A stretch of DNA of 64,000 nucleotides from CANJIV01 sp046330225 (GCA_046330225.1 JAXLTD010000001.1:620001-684000), one strand, 5' to 3'; positions 33,370 through 42,760 are shown, counted from the stretch's first letter. A program made the numbers and translations. The notes: generated from the letters alone by a model not told the origin.

Positions 33370-34320
33370 TCAGGCGGCGAAGCGGTCGCGGTAGGCAGCG
33401 GGGGAGACCCCGACGCGCCGGGCGAACGCGCGGCGCAGCGTCTCGACGGTGCCAAAGCCGCACTGGCGCGCGACGGCCTCGGTCGGGGCGGCGGTGGTCT
33501 CGAGCAGCACGCGGGCCCGCTCGACGCGGAGCGCCTCGACGTGGGCGGCGGGCGTCGTGCCGACCGCCTGGCGAAAGGCGCGGGCGAAGGTCCGCTCGCT
33601 CATGCCCGCGCGGGCCGCCAGCGCCGGGACGCTCAGGTCAGCGTCCAGATGGCCCGACATCCACGCCTGCAGCTCGGGCAGCGGGCCGCGACCGGCGGCC
33701 TGGGCGGCGAGCGCCGCCGAGAACTGGGACTGGCCGCCCGGCCGCCGCATGAAGAGCACGAGCCAGCGGGCGACCTCCAGGGCCGTGCGCGGGCCGAGGT
33801 CCTCCTCGACGAGCGAAAGCGCGAGGTCCATGCCTGCCGTCACCCCCGCGGACGTGCGAATCGGCCCGTCGGCCACGAAGATCGGGTCGGGCAGGACCTC
33901 AACGGCCGGATAGGCGCGGGCCAGCGCGGCGCACGACGCCCAGTGCGTCGTGGCCCGCCGCCCGTCGAGCAGGCCGGCGCGGGCGAGCAGGAACGCCCCC
34001 GTGCAGACCGAGGCGGTGCGGCGGGCGCGCGGGGCCGCGTCCCGAAGCCAGGCGATCAGGCGCGGGTTGGGATCCCGGGTGCCCGTCCCGCCGGCGGCCA
34101 CGATGGTGTCGATGGCGCGCGGCGCCGCCGACAGCGGTCCGGCCGGGGCGATGGCATACCCCGAGCCGGTGTCGATCGGGCCCGGCTCGAGCGCCCGGAC
34201 GGCGACGTCGTAGCTGCCCGGACGCAGGCGGTCGGCCGCCGAGAACACCTCCGCCGGCCCCGTGACGTCGAGCGGCTGAACGCCCGGAAAGGCGACGATG
34301 ACGACCACGCGGGCGGGCAT
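33370..34320 (-). CDS. GlxA-type transcriptional regulator (DJ-1 domain plus AraC HTH)
   Basis: The N-terminal 170 residues are a DJ-1/PfpI domain with Cys106 in ASVCTGAFLL; the C-terminal 90 residues (about 225-315) form an AraC/XylS double helix-turn-helix (SERTFARAFRQAVG and QCGFGTVETLRRAF). The 316-aa length fits GlxA regulators, which control amine/choline or similar catabolic genes. The neighbouring single-domain DJ-1 gene is the likely target or partner. The ATG at 34320 is preferred; a CACGAT sequence lies 6 nt upstream. Confidence 0.92.
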   Translation of the reverse strand: MPARVVVIVAFPGVQPLDVTGPAEVFSAADRLRPGSYDVAVRALEPGPIDTGSGYAIAPAGPLSAAPRAIDTIVAAGGTGTRDPNPRLIAWLRDAAPRARRTASVCTGAFLLARAGLLDGRRATTHWASCAALARAYPAVEVLPDPIFVADGPIRTSAGVTAGMDLALSLVEEDLGPRTALEVARWLVLFMRRPGGQSQFSAALAAQAAGRGPLPELQAWMSGHLDADLSVPALAARAGMSERTFARAFRQAVGTTPAAHVEALRVERARVLLETTAAPTEAVARQCGFGTVETLRRAFARRVGVSPAAYRDRFAA

Positions 34321-34466
34321 GGCCACATCGTGGCGCCTCGCCGGCCTGGCGGCAAGGACACGATGCGGACGATTTCTGCCATCCCGGGGACGGCGTCGCA
34401 ATTCGGCCGCCCGGGACGGCACAACCTCAGCTTCGATGCGAAGGCGGCGCGGGGCGCCGCCCGTCC

Positions 34467-34778
34467 CTACTCCTCGCCGGGCTCCTCGTCGCCGTACTCC
34501 GGGAGGTTCTTGATCCCCTCCCGGGTGCGCCACTTCGAGTAGTTGTCCTCCATCGCGTCGATCAGCTCCCGCATGAACAGCGGCGAGAGATTCACGCGCG
34601 ACACGACAACGCCGGGGATCTCCTCCTCCTCGACCTCGTGATCGACCCGCGCGAACGTGATGGTGAACTCGTAGTCCGAGTGGCTCACGTTCGCGAAGTT
34701 CGCGTAGTGCCCGGCCATCAGCTCGGGCGAGAAATGGATGTTGATTTGGCGCTCTGCGCCGTCGTCCCCGTTGGCCAT
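34467..34778 (-). CDS. DUF3467 family protein
   Basis: A small acidic protein of 103 residues with the DUF3467 pattern: INIHFSPELMAGHYANF near the N-terminus, SDYEFTITF in the middle and a tail rich in Glu. The family is of unknown function and widespread. It is divergent from rlmH with 19 nt between the two starts and a shared, nearly symmetric TAGTAT promoter region. Confidence 0.85.
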   Translation of the reverse strand: MANGDDGAERQINIHFSPELMAGHYANFANVSHSDYEFTITFARVDHEVEEEEIPGVVVSRVNLSPLFMRELIDAMEDNYSKWRTREGIKNLPEYGDEEPGEE

Positions 34779-34784
34779 GCTGGC

Positions 34785-34790
34785 TAGTAT
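34785..34790 (+). promoter_or_regulatory. -10 hexamer of rlmH, shared divergent region
   Basis: TAGTAT ends 7 nt before the GTG at 34798. Its complement (ATACTA) lies 6 nt from the divergent DUF3467 ATG, so both genes may fire from the same 19-bp spacer. Confidence 0.5.
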
Positions 34791-34797
34791 CGCAACA

Positions 34798-35202
34798 GTG
34801 CGGTTCCTCGTCCTCGCCGTCGGCCGGCTCCGCCCGCCCTATCAGGACGACATCGCCCACTACCAGAAGCTCCTGGCCGGCCACGCGAAGGTCGAGGTCG
34901 TCGAGGTCCGGGAGGACGAGCAGCTCGCCCGGCGGATCCCGGACCGGTCCTACACGGTCCTCCTCGGACGGGACGGGCGCGAGCTCGACAGCCTCGAGTT
35001 CAGCCGCTTCCTGGAGGACCGCCGCCAGCGCGGCCTCGACGTCTGCTTCGTGATCGGCGGCCCGCGCGGCATCGACGTGAGCTGCGACGAGACGATGTCG
35101 CTGGGCCGGATGACGCTCCCGCACCAGCTCGCCCGGGTCGTGCTCCTCGAGCAGCTCTACCGCGGCCACAAGATCCTGGCTGGCGAGCCGTACCACTACT
35201 GA
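34798..35202 (+). CDS. rlmH: 23S rRNA pseudouridine-1915 N3-methyltransferase
   Basis: A small SPOUT-fold methyltransferase that methylates pseudouridine 1915 in helix 69 of 23S rRNA. The S-adenosylmethionine knot is visible in FVIGGPRGID, and the C-terminus LAGEPYHY is the family signature. Length 134 aa from the GTG at 34798. An in-frame Met 60 nt earlier would extend into the divergent gene and is rejected on promoter position. Confidence 0.95.
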   Translation: MRFLVLAVGRLRPPYQDDIAHYQKLLAGHAKVEVVEVREDEQLARRIPDRSYTVLLGRDGRELDSLEFSRFLEDRRQRGLDVCFVIGGPRGIDVSCDETMSLGRMTLPHQLARVVLLEQLYRGHKILAGEPYHY

Positions 35203-35218
35203 CGGGGCCGGCGGGCGC

Positions 35219-35224
35219 TACGGT
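35219..35224 (+). promoter_or_regulatory. -10 hexamer of argS
   Basis: TACGGT ends 8 nt before the ATG at 35233. Confidence 0.5.
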
Positions 35225-35232
35225 TCGCCGCC

Positions 35233-36870
35233 ATGACCCCGCTGACCGACCTCCGCGCGGCCGTCGAGGCCGCCGCCGCCGAGCTGCGGCCCCGCGGGTC
35301 CGAGGCCGGCGTCGCGCCGACGCTCGAGCAGCCCAAGCGGGCCGAGCACGGGGACTACGCCACGAACGCCGCGATGCTCCTGGCGCCGGTGCTGGGCGCC
35401 CCGCCGCGCGAGATCGCCGACCGGCTGAGCGGGACGCTGGCTGAGCGGCTGGGCCCAAGCCTGGAGCGGGCCGAGGTCGCCGGCCCGGGCTTCCTGAACC
35501 TCGTGCTCTCCGACGGCTGGCACCGCGAGGGCCTCAGCGACGTGCTCGCCGCGGGCGCCACCTACGGCGCGGCGACGGCAACGCGCCCCGAGCGTGTCCT
35601 CGTCGAGTTCGTCTCGGCGAACCCGACCGGGCCGCTCACGGCGGCCGGCGGGCGCCACGCCGCCTACGGCGACTCCATCGCCCGCCTCCTCGAGCTGGCC
35701 GGCCACGCCGTCGAGCGGGAGTACTACATCAACGACTTCGGCTCGCAGGTTCAGCGGCTGGGCCTGTCGATCCAGGCCCGCGCCCGCGGCGAGGAGGTCC
35801 CGCCGGACGGCTACGCGGGCGACTACGTCCGCGAGCTCGCCGCGCAGATCCCCGGCGCCGAGGACGCCGACCCCGGCGAGCTGGCGCAGGCCGGCGTGGC
35901 GCTGATGGTCGAGCGGATCCAGGCCACCCTGCAGCGGTTCGGCGTCGAGTTCGACACCTGGTTCTCGGAGCGGTCGCTGCACGCCGGCGACCCCACGGCG
36001 GTCGACGCGGCCCTCGTGACGCTCGAGGAGGCCGGGGCCCTGTTCGAGGAGGAGGGCGCGACCTGGCTGCGCACCACGCCGCACGCCGACGACAAGGACC
36101 GCGTCCTGCGCCGCTCGACCGGCGAGCACACCTACTTCGCCTCCGACATCGCCTACCACCTCGACAAGCGCGCCCGCGGCTTCGACCGCATGATCGACGT
36201 CTGGGGGGCCGACCACCACGGCTATGTGCCGCGGATGAAGGCCTCGTTCGCCGCTCTCGGGGACGATCCGGAGCGCCTCGAGCTCGTGATCATGCAGTTC
36301 GTCAACCTCATCGAGCGCGGCGAGCGGGCCTCGATGTCCAAGCGCCGCGGGGACTTCGTCACGCTCGACGAGCTGATCGAGCAGGTGGGCGTCGACGCGG
36401 CCCGGTTCTTCCTGCTGCAGCGCTCGCACGACACGACCGTCGACCTCGACATCGATCTCGCGCGCGAGCGCACGGCGGAGAACCCCGTGTACTACGTCCA
36501 GTACGCCCACGCCCGGATCGCCTCGATCCGGGCCAAGGCCGGCGAGGACGCCGTCGCGGCGGCCGTGGCCTCCGGCGGCGCGGCCGGGAGCGAGGCGCCG
36601 CTGCATCCGTCCGAGCGGATCCTCGTGCGCAAGCTGCTCGCCTTCCCGGGCGAGGCCGCCGAGGCCGCCGAGCGCCGGGCCCCGCACCGGATCACCACCT
36701 ATGCGCTGGAGCTCGCCCAGACGTTCACGGCCTTCTACCGCGACTGCCAGGTCGTGGGCGCCGAGCCCGCCGGGGCCGAGACGTTCCGGCTCGCCCTCTC
36801 CGTGGCCGCCCAGCGGGTCATCGCGCAGTCGCTCGGGCTGCTCGGGGTGAGCGCGCCGCAGGAGATGTAG
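35233..36870 (+). CDS. argS: Arginyl-tRNA synthetase with an atypical HIGH motif
   Basis: It charges tRNA-Arg. Domain order fits ArgS: N-terminal additional domain (1-105), Rossmann catalytic core and C-terminal DALR anticodon-binding domain (about 425-545). The KMSKS-equivalent reads SMSKR (from about 366). The HIGH motif is altered: after NPTGPL (130-135) the usual HxGH is TAAG (TAAGGRHAAYGD), so neither HIGH histidine is at its place. Such variants occur in some actinobacterial lineages, and everything else looks intact. Length 545 aa is normal. Confidence 0.94.
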   Translation: MTPLTDLRAAVEAAAAELRPRGSEAGVAPTLEQPKRAEHGDYATNAAMLLAPVLGAPPREIADRLSGTLAERLGPSLERAEVAGPGFLNLVLSDGWHREGLSDVLAAGATYGAATATRPERVLVEFVSANPTGPLTAAGGRHAAYGDSIARLLELAGHAVEREYYINDFGSQVQRLGLSIQARARGEEVPPDGYAGDYVRELAAQIPGAEDADPGELAQAGVALMVERIQATLQRFGVEFDTWFSERSLHAGDPTAVDAALVTLEEAGALFEEEGATWLRTTPHADDKDRVLRRSTGEHTYFASDIAYHLDKRARGFDRMIDVWGADHHGYVPRMKASFAALGDDPERLELVIMQFVNLIERGERASMSKRRGDFVTLDELIEQVGVDAARFFLLQRSHDTTVDLDIDLARERTAENPVYYVQYAHARIASIRAKAGEDAVAAAVASGGAAGSEAPLHPSERILVRKLLAFPGEAAEAAERRAPHRITTYALELAQTFTAFYRDCQVVGAEPAGAETFRLALSVAAQRVIAQSLGLLGVSAPQEM

Positions 36871-36951
36871 GGCGGCTCGCGGGCGGGCGCGGGCGGCTCG
36901 TTCCGGCATGACACTCCGACTGCCACGAAACCCAGCAGCGAGGAGACGCCG

Positions 36952-37740
36952 ATGGCGCCCGACATGCGCTTGACCTACATCGGCGGCCCGACCGCCCTCA
37001 TCGAGATCGGCCCGTGGCGGCTGCTCACCGACCCGACCTTCGACCCGCCGGGGAAGCGCTACTTCTTCGGCTGGGGGACCGTGTCGCGCAAGCTCCAGGG
37101 GCCGGCGGTCCCGTTCTCAGAGCTCGAGCCGATCGACGCCGTGCTCCTGAGCCACGACCACCACGGCGACAACCTCGATCCCGCCGGCCGTGCGCTCCTG
37201 CCCCGCATGGGCACGGTCGTCACGACCGCGGCGGGGGCCCGGCGCCTGGGCGGCGGCGCCCGCGGCCTCGCGCCGTGGGCGACCACGACCCTCGAGGCGG
37301 ACGGCCGGATCCCGCTCGAGATCACGGCCACGCCCTGCCGGCACGGCCCGCCCGGCAGCCATCCGATCGTCGGGGACGTGATCGGCTTCGCGCTGCGGTG
37401 GGCGGGCCAGGAGCACGGCGCCCTGTGGATCTCCGGCGACACGGTGATCTACGACGGGGTCCGCGAGGTCGCGGAGCGGATCGACGTCGGCACGGCCGTG
37501 GTGCACCTGGGCGGCGTCCGCTTCCCGGTCTCCGGGCCCCTGCGCTACACGATGACCGCCGAGGACGCCGTGCAGCTGTGCGGGCAGCTGGATCCGCAAA
37601 CCATCATCCCGATCCACTACGAGGGCTGGAAGCACTTCCGTCAGGGCCGCGCGGCCGCCGAGCAGGCGTTCCTCGGCTCGCCCCTGGGTGAGCGGGTGCG
37701 GTGGCTGGAGCCGGGAGTGCCGACGGCCGTCGCGGCGTGA
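36952..37740 (+). CDS. Metallo-beta-lactamase-fold hydrolase (UlaG-like)
   Basis: A 262-aa cytoplasmic MBL-fold hydrolase with the metal motif SHDHHGDNLD (about residues 65-74), a His in ATPCRHGPPG, Asp in SGDTV and a late His in PIHYEGW. The short form without extra domains resembles UlaG/YtnP-type hydrolases of lactones or phosphodiesters; the substrate is unknown. GAGGAG lies 7 nt before the ATG, a conventional start rather than a leaderless one. Confidence 0.88.
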   Translation: MAPDMRLTYIGGPTALIEIGPWRLLTDPTFDPPGKRYFFGWGTVSRKLQGPAVPFSELEPIDAVLLSHDHHGDNLDPAGRALLPRMGTVVTTAAGARRLGGGARGLAPWATTTLEADGRIPLEITATPCRHGPPGSHPIVGDVIGFALRWAGQEHGALWISGDTVIYDGVREVAERIDVGTAVVHLGGVRFPVSGPLRYTMTAEDAVQLCGQLDPQTIIPIHYEGWKHFRQGRAAAEQAFLGSPLGERVRWLEPGVPTAVAA

Positions 37741-37821
37741 CGGCCGCGCCCGTGCCCGGACCGCGGCGTTCGCATCCGGACCGCGCACCGCAGCGCTGCC
37801 GAGCCAGCACATCGCAATCCG

Positions 37822-37827
37822 TACCAT
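37822..37827 (+). promoter_or_regulatory. -10 hexamer of the MFS gene
   Basis: TACCAT ends 9 nt before the GTG at 37837 (12 nt before the alternative GTG at 37840). Confidence 0.4.
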
Positions 37828-37836
37828 CGACGGGCC

Positions 37837-39327
37837 GTGGTGACCGCCAACGATGAGACGAGCCCGGGGCCGGCCCTGACCGGCCGCCGCCGCTGGATCG
37901 CGCTGTGCGTCCTGTGCACCGGGATGCTCATGATCGTCCTGGACGTGACGGTCGTGAACGTCGCGCTGCCCGCGATCCAGGATGACCTGGGCTTCGCGCA
38001 GTCGAGCCTGGCCTGGGTGGTCAACGCCTACCTGATCGCGTTCGGGGGCCTGCTCCTGCTGGCGGGCCGGCTGGGCGATCTCATCGGCCGCCGGACGATC
38101 TTCCTCGCGGGGCTGGCCGTCTTCACCGCCGCATCGCTGGCCTGCGGGGCGGCCCAGAGCCAGGAGCTGCTCGTTGCGGCGCGGTTCGTGCAGGGCGTCG
38201 GCGGCGCGATGACCTCGGCGGTGATCCTCGGGATGATCGTCACGATGTTCCCCGGGGCGCGGGAGCAGGCCAAGGCGATCGGCGTCTATGCGTTCGTCGC
38301 CTCCGCCGGCGGGGCGGTCGGGCTGCTGGCCGGCGGCGTCCTGACCCAGTCGATCAACTGGCACTGGATCTTCTTCGTCAACGTCCCGATCGGCGTCGCC
38401 ACGGCCGTGGCCGCTCGCCGGCTGCTGGATCGCGACACCGGGATCGGGATCCGGGAGGGCGCAGACGTCCCGGGCGCAATCCTCATCACGGGCTCGCTGA
38501 TGCTCGGCGTCTACACGATCGTCAAGCCGGCCGCCGAGCACGGCTGGGGCTCGTCCGAGGCGCTGGCGCTCAGCGCCGGCTCGCTGGTCCTGCTCGCCGC
38601 GTTCGTCGTGCGCGAGACTCGCGCGGCCCATCCGCTGATGCCGCTGCGGATCTTCCGGTCGCGCAACGTGACGGGGGCAAACGTGGTCCAGGTGCTCGCG
38701 GTGCCGGGGATGTTCGGCCTGTTCTTCCTGGGCGCGCTCTACCTCGAGCGCGTGCTGGGCTACGACGCCCTGCAGATTGGCCTCGCGTTCCTGCCCGTCA
38801 CCGTGGTGATGGGCACGCTGTCGTTGCGCTACTCCGACCGGCTCGTGATGCGCTTCGGCGCCCGGGCGACCTTGCTTCCGGGCCTGGCCCTGATTGCCGT
38901 CGCCTTGGTGTACATGAGCTTCGCTCCGGTCGACGGGACCTACCTGGCCGACGTCCTGCCGGCGATGATCCTGCTTGGCAGCGGCGCGGGCCTGGCCTTC
39001 CCGGCGCTCATGAACCTGGCGATGTCGGGCGCCACCCAGGCGGATGCCGGCCTGGCCTCGGGCCTGGTGAACACCGCCGCGCAGGTTGGCGGCGCACTGG
39101 GCCTCGCGCTCCTGGCGACGCTGTCGGCGACGCGCAGCGATGCGCTGATCGCCGACGGCCAGGCCACCGCGGACGCGCTCACGAGCGGCTACCACCTCGC
39201 GTTCCTGGTCGGCGCGGCGCTGGCGGCCGGGGCGATCGTCGTCACGCTCGCCGTCCTGCGGCCGGCGCCGATGCCGGCAGCGGACGCCCGGGACGGCAGC
39301 GCCGAACCGGCGTATGAGAGCGCCTAG
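37837..39327 (+). CDS. MFS drug exporter, DHA2 (14-TMS) family
   Basis: A proton-coupled multidrug exporter of the EmrB/QacA type. The 496-aa length, about 14 hydrophobic segments, motif A GRLGDLIGRRTIF (residues about 77-89) and motif C-like sequence near VGLLAGGVLTQ support this. Substrate unknown. No regulator is adjacent; neighbours are the MBL hydrolase upstream and convergent rpiB downstream. Confidence 0.92.
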   Translation: MVTANDETSPGPALTGRRRWIALCVLCTGMLMIVLDVTVVNVALPAIQDDLGFAQSSLAWVVNAYLIAFGGLLLLAGRLGDLIGRRTIFLAGLAVFTAASLACGAAQSQELLVAARFVQGVGGAMTSAVILGMIVTMFPGAREQAKAIGVYAFVASAGGAVGLLAGGVLTQSINWHWIFFVNVPIGVATAVAARRLLDRDTGIGIREGADVPGAILITGSLMLGVYTIVKPAAEHGWGSSEALALSAGSLVLLAAFVVRETRAAHPLMPLRIFRSRNVTGANVVQVLAVPGMFGLFFLGALYLERVLGYDALQIGLAFLPVTVVMGTLSLRYSDRLVMRFGARATLLPGLALIAVALVYMSFAPVDGTYLADVLPAMILLGSGAGLAFPALMNLAMSGATQADAGLASGLVNTAAQVGGALGLALLATLSATRSDALIADGQATADALTSGYHLAFLVGAALAAGAIVVTLAVLRPAPMPAADARDGSAEPAYESA

Positions 39328-39408
39328 GGCGCCGGACCGCCCGGGAGGCCACGCGTGGTCGTCACCGGACCGCCGTGAGTGCGGCGCAGGCGGCGGCCGG
39401 CGCCGTCC

Positions 39409-39870
39409 CTACAGCTCCGCGCCGAGCCCCTCCGCCTCGATCGCGCGGACCTTGGCCCGGCGGCGGACGTGGCGCTCCTCCTCGGAGACATCGGCGCCGA
39501 GGAAGGCGGTGACCACGTCCTCAGCGGTCTTGGCCCCGATGACGCGCGCGCCGATGCACAGCACGTTGACCGCGTCGTGCTGCACGCCCTGCGCGGCGGT
39601 GTAGTGGTCGTGGATGCAGCAGGCCCAGATGCCCGGGATCTTCGACGCGGCGACGGCGACGCCGGCCCCCGAGCCGCAGACGAGGATGCCGCGCTGCGCC
39701 TCGCCGCTCACGACCGCCTCGCCAACGGCGAGCGCGTAGTCCGGATAGTCGACCGGCTCGGCGGAGTTCGTCCCGAGGTCGATCGGCTCGTGGCCGGCAG
39801 CCCGCACGACGGAGAGGACCGTCTCCTTCAGTTCGAAGCCGGCGTGGTCGAAGCCGCAGGCCACCTTCAT
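39409..39870 (-). CDS. rpiB: Ribose-5-phosphate isomerase B
   Basis: It interconverts ribose-5-phosphate and ribulose-5-phosphate. The 153-aa RpiB fold shows DHAGFELKE (Asp8, His9), catalytic Cys65 in CGSGAG, and HDHYTAAQGVQHDAVN. It is the last gene of the pentose phosphate operon; its ATG overlaps the ROK kinase stop by 4 nt. Confidence 0.96.
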   Translation of the reverse strand: MKVACGFDHAGFELKETVLSVVRAAGHEPIDLGTNSAEPVDYPDYALAVGEAVVSGEAQRGILVCGSGAGVAVAASKIPGIWACCIHDHYTAAQGVQHDAVNVLCIGARVIGAKTAEDVVTAFLGADVSEEERHVRRRAKVRAIEAEGLGAEL

Positions 39871-40841
39871 CGCGATCCCTCCTGGTGCTCGAGCTCTTCC
39901 CGGGCCATCAGCGCGGCCCCGAGGACGCCCGCGGCGACCCCGTGGCGGGCCAGGCGGATCTCCGTCTGGGTCCCCACGCCGGGCAGAAGGTACTGGAGGG
40001 CGGTCTCGCGGGCCGGGCCGAGCAGGAGCTCGCCGGCCCGGGAGACGCCGCCGCCGACCGCGACGACCTCCGGGTCGAAGGTGTTGATCGCATTCGCGAT
40101 CCCCACGCCCAGCCGCCGGGCGAGGAGGTGCAGGAGCGCGAGCGCGACGGGGTCGCCCGCCTGGGCGGCGTCGACCGCATCCGGGCCGAGCACGGGCTCT
40201 CCCGCGGCCAGCCGGCGTCCGAGCGCCGACTCCGCCTCGTCGCGCGCCGCGCGCTGCGCGAGGCGGTCGAGCTCCGTGCCGGCGGCGAGCATCTCCAGCG
40301 ACCCGGGCTGGGGGAACCGCTCGCGGGGCGCGGGCACGCCGCCGGCGAGGTCGAGGCCGATGATGGTGTGGCCGATCTCGGCGGCGGCGCCGGTGGCGCC
40401 GCGGTAGACCCGGCCGTTCAGCACCAGGCCGCCGCCGACGCCGGTCCCGACCGTGAACATCACGAGGTGCTGGGTGACGAGGCGGCCCTGGCCGTCGTGG
40501 GCCTCGGCGAACCCGGCCACGGTCGCGTCGTTGTCGACGAACACCGGGGTCCCGAGGCGGTCGGCCAGGACCTGGCGCAGCGGCACGTCGGCGAGCGGGA
40601 CGTTCACGCTGGCGCGGGCGGTGCCGGTGGCGAAGTCCACGGTCGAGGGGACGCCCACGCCCACCGCAGCATCGCCGGGCTCGCGGATCCGCTCCACCGC
40701 GGCGACGATCTGATCGACGAGCGCGGCGGAGGAGGCCCGCTCGGTCGGCTCCTGGAAGTTGCCCGACAGCTCGCCCGACGCGAACCGCGCGACCGAGACC
40801 TTCGTGCCCCCGATGTCGACGCCCACCGTGGCTGGGGGCAC
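39867..40841 (-). CDS. ROK-family sugar kinase (glucokinase-like) lacking the zinc motif
   Basis: It probably phosphorylates glucose released by the adjacent GH15 enzyme. ATP-binding DIGGTK spans residues 9-14, the catalytic Asp is Asp105 in NDATVAG, and EIGHT provides the His158 expected in ROK kinases. The CxCGxxGCxE zinc cluster that normally follows is absent; residues 168-183 (GVPAPRERFPQPGSLE) contain no Cys. The GTG overlaps the GH15 stop by 1 nt (TAGTG) and the stop overlaps rpiB, so it sits firmly in the operon. 324 aa. A different hexose substrate cannot be excluded. Confidence 0.86.
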   Translation of the reverse strand: MPPATVGVDIGGTKVSVARFASGELSGNFQEPTERASSAALVDQIVAAVERIREPGDAAVGVGVPSTVDFATGTARASVNVPLADVPLRQVLADRLGTPVFVDNDATVAGFAEAHDGQGRLVTQHLVMFTVGTGVGGGLVLNGRVYRGATGAAAEIGHTIIGLDLAGGVPAPRERFPQPGSLEMLAAGTELDRLAQRAARDEAESALGRRLAAGEPVLGPDAVDAAQAGDPVALALLHLLARRLGVGIANAINTFDPEVVAVGGGVSRAGELLLGPARETALQYLLPGVGTQTEIRLARHGVAAGVLGAALMAREELEHQEGSR

Positions 40842-42760
40842 TACGCCTCCAGCCGGGAGGCCGACAGCGTCTCCTGCTCCCGCGCCAGATCGTGGTCGGC
40901 GCGGATGACGTGCATCACCGCGTTGATGAGCGCGAGGTGGGTGAACGCCTGCGGGAAGTTCCCGAGGTGGCGGCCCGTGCGCGCGTCGATCTCCTCCGCA
41001 TACAGGTAGAGGGGGCTCGCGTAGCTGAGCATCTTCTCGCAGAGGTCGCGGGCCCGCCGGGTCTCGCCGATCTCGGCCAGCGCCGACACGAGCCAGAAGG
41101 AGCAGATCGCGAACGTGCCCTCCTCGCCGAGCAGCCCGTCGTCGGTCTCCTCGGTGCGGTAGCGCAGCACGAGCCCGTCCTCGGTCAGGTCGTCGGCGAT
41201 CGCCAGCACCGTCGCGCGGATCCGCGGGTCGTCGGGCGGCAGGAAGCGCACGAGCGGCGCCATGAGCAGCGAGGCGTCCAGCGTGTTGGAGCCGTAGTAC
41301 TGCGTGAAGATGCCGTCCTCGTTGACGCCGTGCTCGCAGACGTCGGCGTGGATCTCGTCGGCGACGGCCTGCCAGCGGTCGACCCGCTCGCGGTCCTCCC
41401 GCAGGCGCGCCAGCCGGGCCCCGCGGTCGCAGGCGACCCAGCACATGATCTTGGACTGGGTGAAGTGCCGCGGCTCGCCGCGCACCTCCCAGATGCCGCG
41501 GTCGGGCTTGCGCCAGTTCTCGATCGCGGACTCGACCTGGTGCGTGAGCATCTTCCACGAGCCCTCCGACAGGTAGTCCCGGGACTTCGTGTGGAGGTAG
41601 ACGGAGTCGAGCACGGCGCCCCAGACGTCGTGCTGGCGCTGGTTGTAGGCGCCGTTGCCGATCCGCACGGGCTGGGCGCCCTCGTAGCCGGTGAGGTGGT
41701 CGAGGATCTCCTCGGTGAGGACCTTCTCGCCGCCGATCCCGTACATGATCTGCAGGTCGTCGCCGGCCTCGGCGGCCACGTCGGCGATGAAGTAGTAGAA
41801 GTCGTTGGCCTCCCAGTCGTAGCCGAGCGAGTAGAGGCCCCAGAGCATGAACGTGGAGTCGCGGATCCACGTGTAGCGGTAGTCCCAGTTGCGCTCCCCG
41901 CCCGGGGTCTCCGGCAGCGACGAGGTGGCCGCTGCCACCATCGCGCCCGTCGGGGAATAGGTGAGGCCCTTGAGGGTGAGCGCCGAGCGCTGGAGGTAGT
42001 TCTTCCACGGGTGGTCGGGGAAGTGCCCGTGCGACAGCCACTCGTGCCAGTAGTCGGCGGTCCGGACGAGGCGCTCGTAGGCCTCGTCGTAGGTCTTGGG
42101 CCCGTCGTGCTCGGACCAGCTGACCGAGACGAACCCCGTGTCGCCGTCGCGCAGGCGGGTGCGGGCGCGGGCCCGGGAGCCTTCGAAGCCGAGGCGCAGG
42201 TCGGTGTTGACCTTGAGGCGCACGTCGCAGCCCTCGGCCCAGGCCACGGCCTCGTGGTAGCCGGACCCGGTGTACTCCCAGGTGGCGTGCAGGCGCCCGT
42301 AGTCGAACTTCGGCTCGCAGTCGAGGTTGATCTCGACCGAGCCGTTGACGCAGCGGATCGTGCGGAGCAGGACGTGGTCGGCGTCGTAGTCGGTCGGCGA
42401 GCGCCGGTGGGTCGAGGACCGCTCGCCCTCGTGGTGCCACGGCCCGACGCAGAGAACGTCGCGGATGATGCAGAAGCCGGTGTCGGTGCCCCACGTGGTC
42501 TCGAGCACCATCGTGCCGGGCAGGTAGCGCCGGCCGGCGGGCACGGTGACGCCGGCCGGGCCGAGCCGGAAGTATCCCGCGTCGCGGTCGAGCATGGAGC
42601 CAAAGACGCTTGGGCTGTCCATGCGCGGCAGGCACAGCCACTCGATCGTCCCGCTCGGGGCCACGAGCGCGGTCGATTCGCAGTCCGACAGGAACCCGTA
42701 GTCGGCGATCGGCGGGAACGGGCTGCCGCCGAGCGGGACGTCGCCGATCACCCGCCTCAC
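40841..42760 (-). CDS. Glycoside hydrolase family 15 (glucoamylase/trehalase-like)
   Basis: This 639-aa protein has the bacterial GH15 layout: an N-terminal beta-sandwich (about 1-260) and a C-terminal alpha/alpha barrel with NWDYRYTWIRDS (about 290-301), and the late EGTFAICSFWLV segment. It has no signal peptide, so it acts inside the cell, e.g. on trehalose or maltodextrin from storage glucan. GTG start overlaps the pgl stop (GTGA at 42757-42760). Its position between pgl and a glucokinase-like gene suggests that the glucose it frees is fed to zwf. Confidence 0.9.
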   Translation of the reverse strand: MRRVIGDVPLGGSPFPPIADYGFLSDCESTALVAPSGTIEWLCLPRMDSPSVFGSMLDRDAGYFRLGPAGVTVPAGRRYLPGTMVLETTWGTDTGFCIIRDVLCVGPWHHEGERSSTHRRSPTDYDADHVLLRTIRCVNGSVEINLDCEPKFDYGRLHATWEYTGSGYHEAVAWAEGCDVRLKVNTDLRLGFEGSRARARTRLRDGDTGFVSVSWSEHDGPKTYDEAYERLVRTADYWHEWLSHGHFPDHPWKNYLQRSALTLKGLTYSPTGAMVAAATSSLPETPGGERNWDYRYTWIRDSTFMLWGLYSLGYDWEANDFYYFIADVAAEAGDDLQIMYGIGGEKVLTEEILDHLTGYEGAQPVRIGNGAYNQRQHDVWGAVLDSVYLHTKSRDYLSEGSWKMLTHQVESAIENWRKPDRGIWEVRGEPRHFTQSKIMCWVACDRGARLARLREDRERVDRWQAVADEIHADVCEHGVNEDGIFTQYYGSNTLDASLLMAPLVRFLPPDDPRIRATVLAIADDLTEDGLVLRYRTEETDDGLLGEEGTFAICSFWLVSALAEIGETRRARDLCEKMLSYASPLYLYAEEIDARTGRHLGNFPQAFTHLALINAVMHVIRADHDLAREQETLSASRLEA

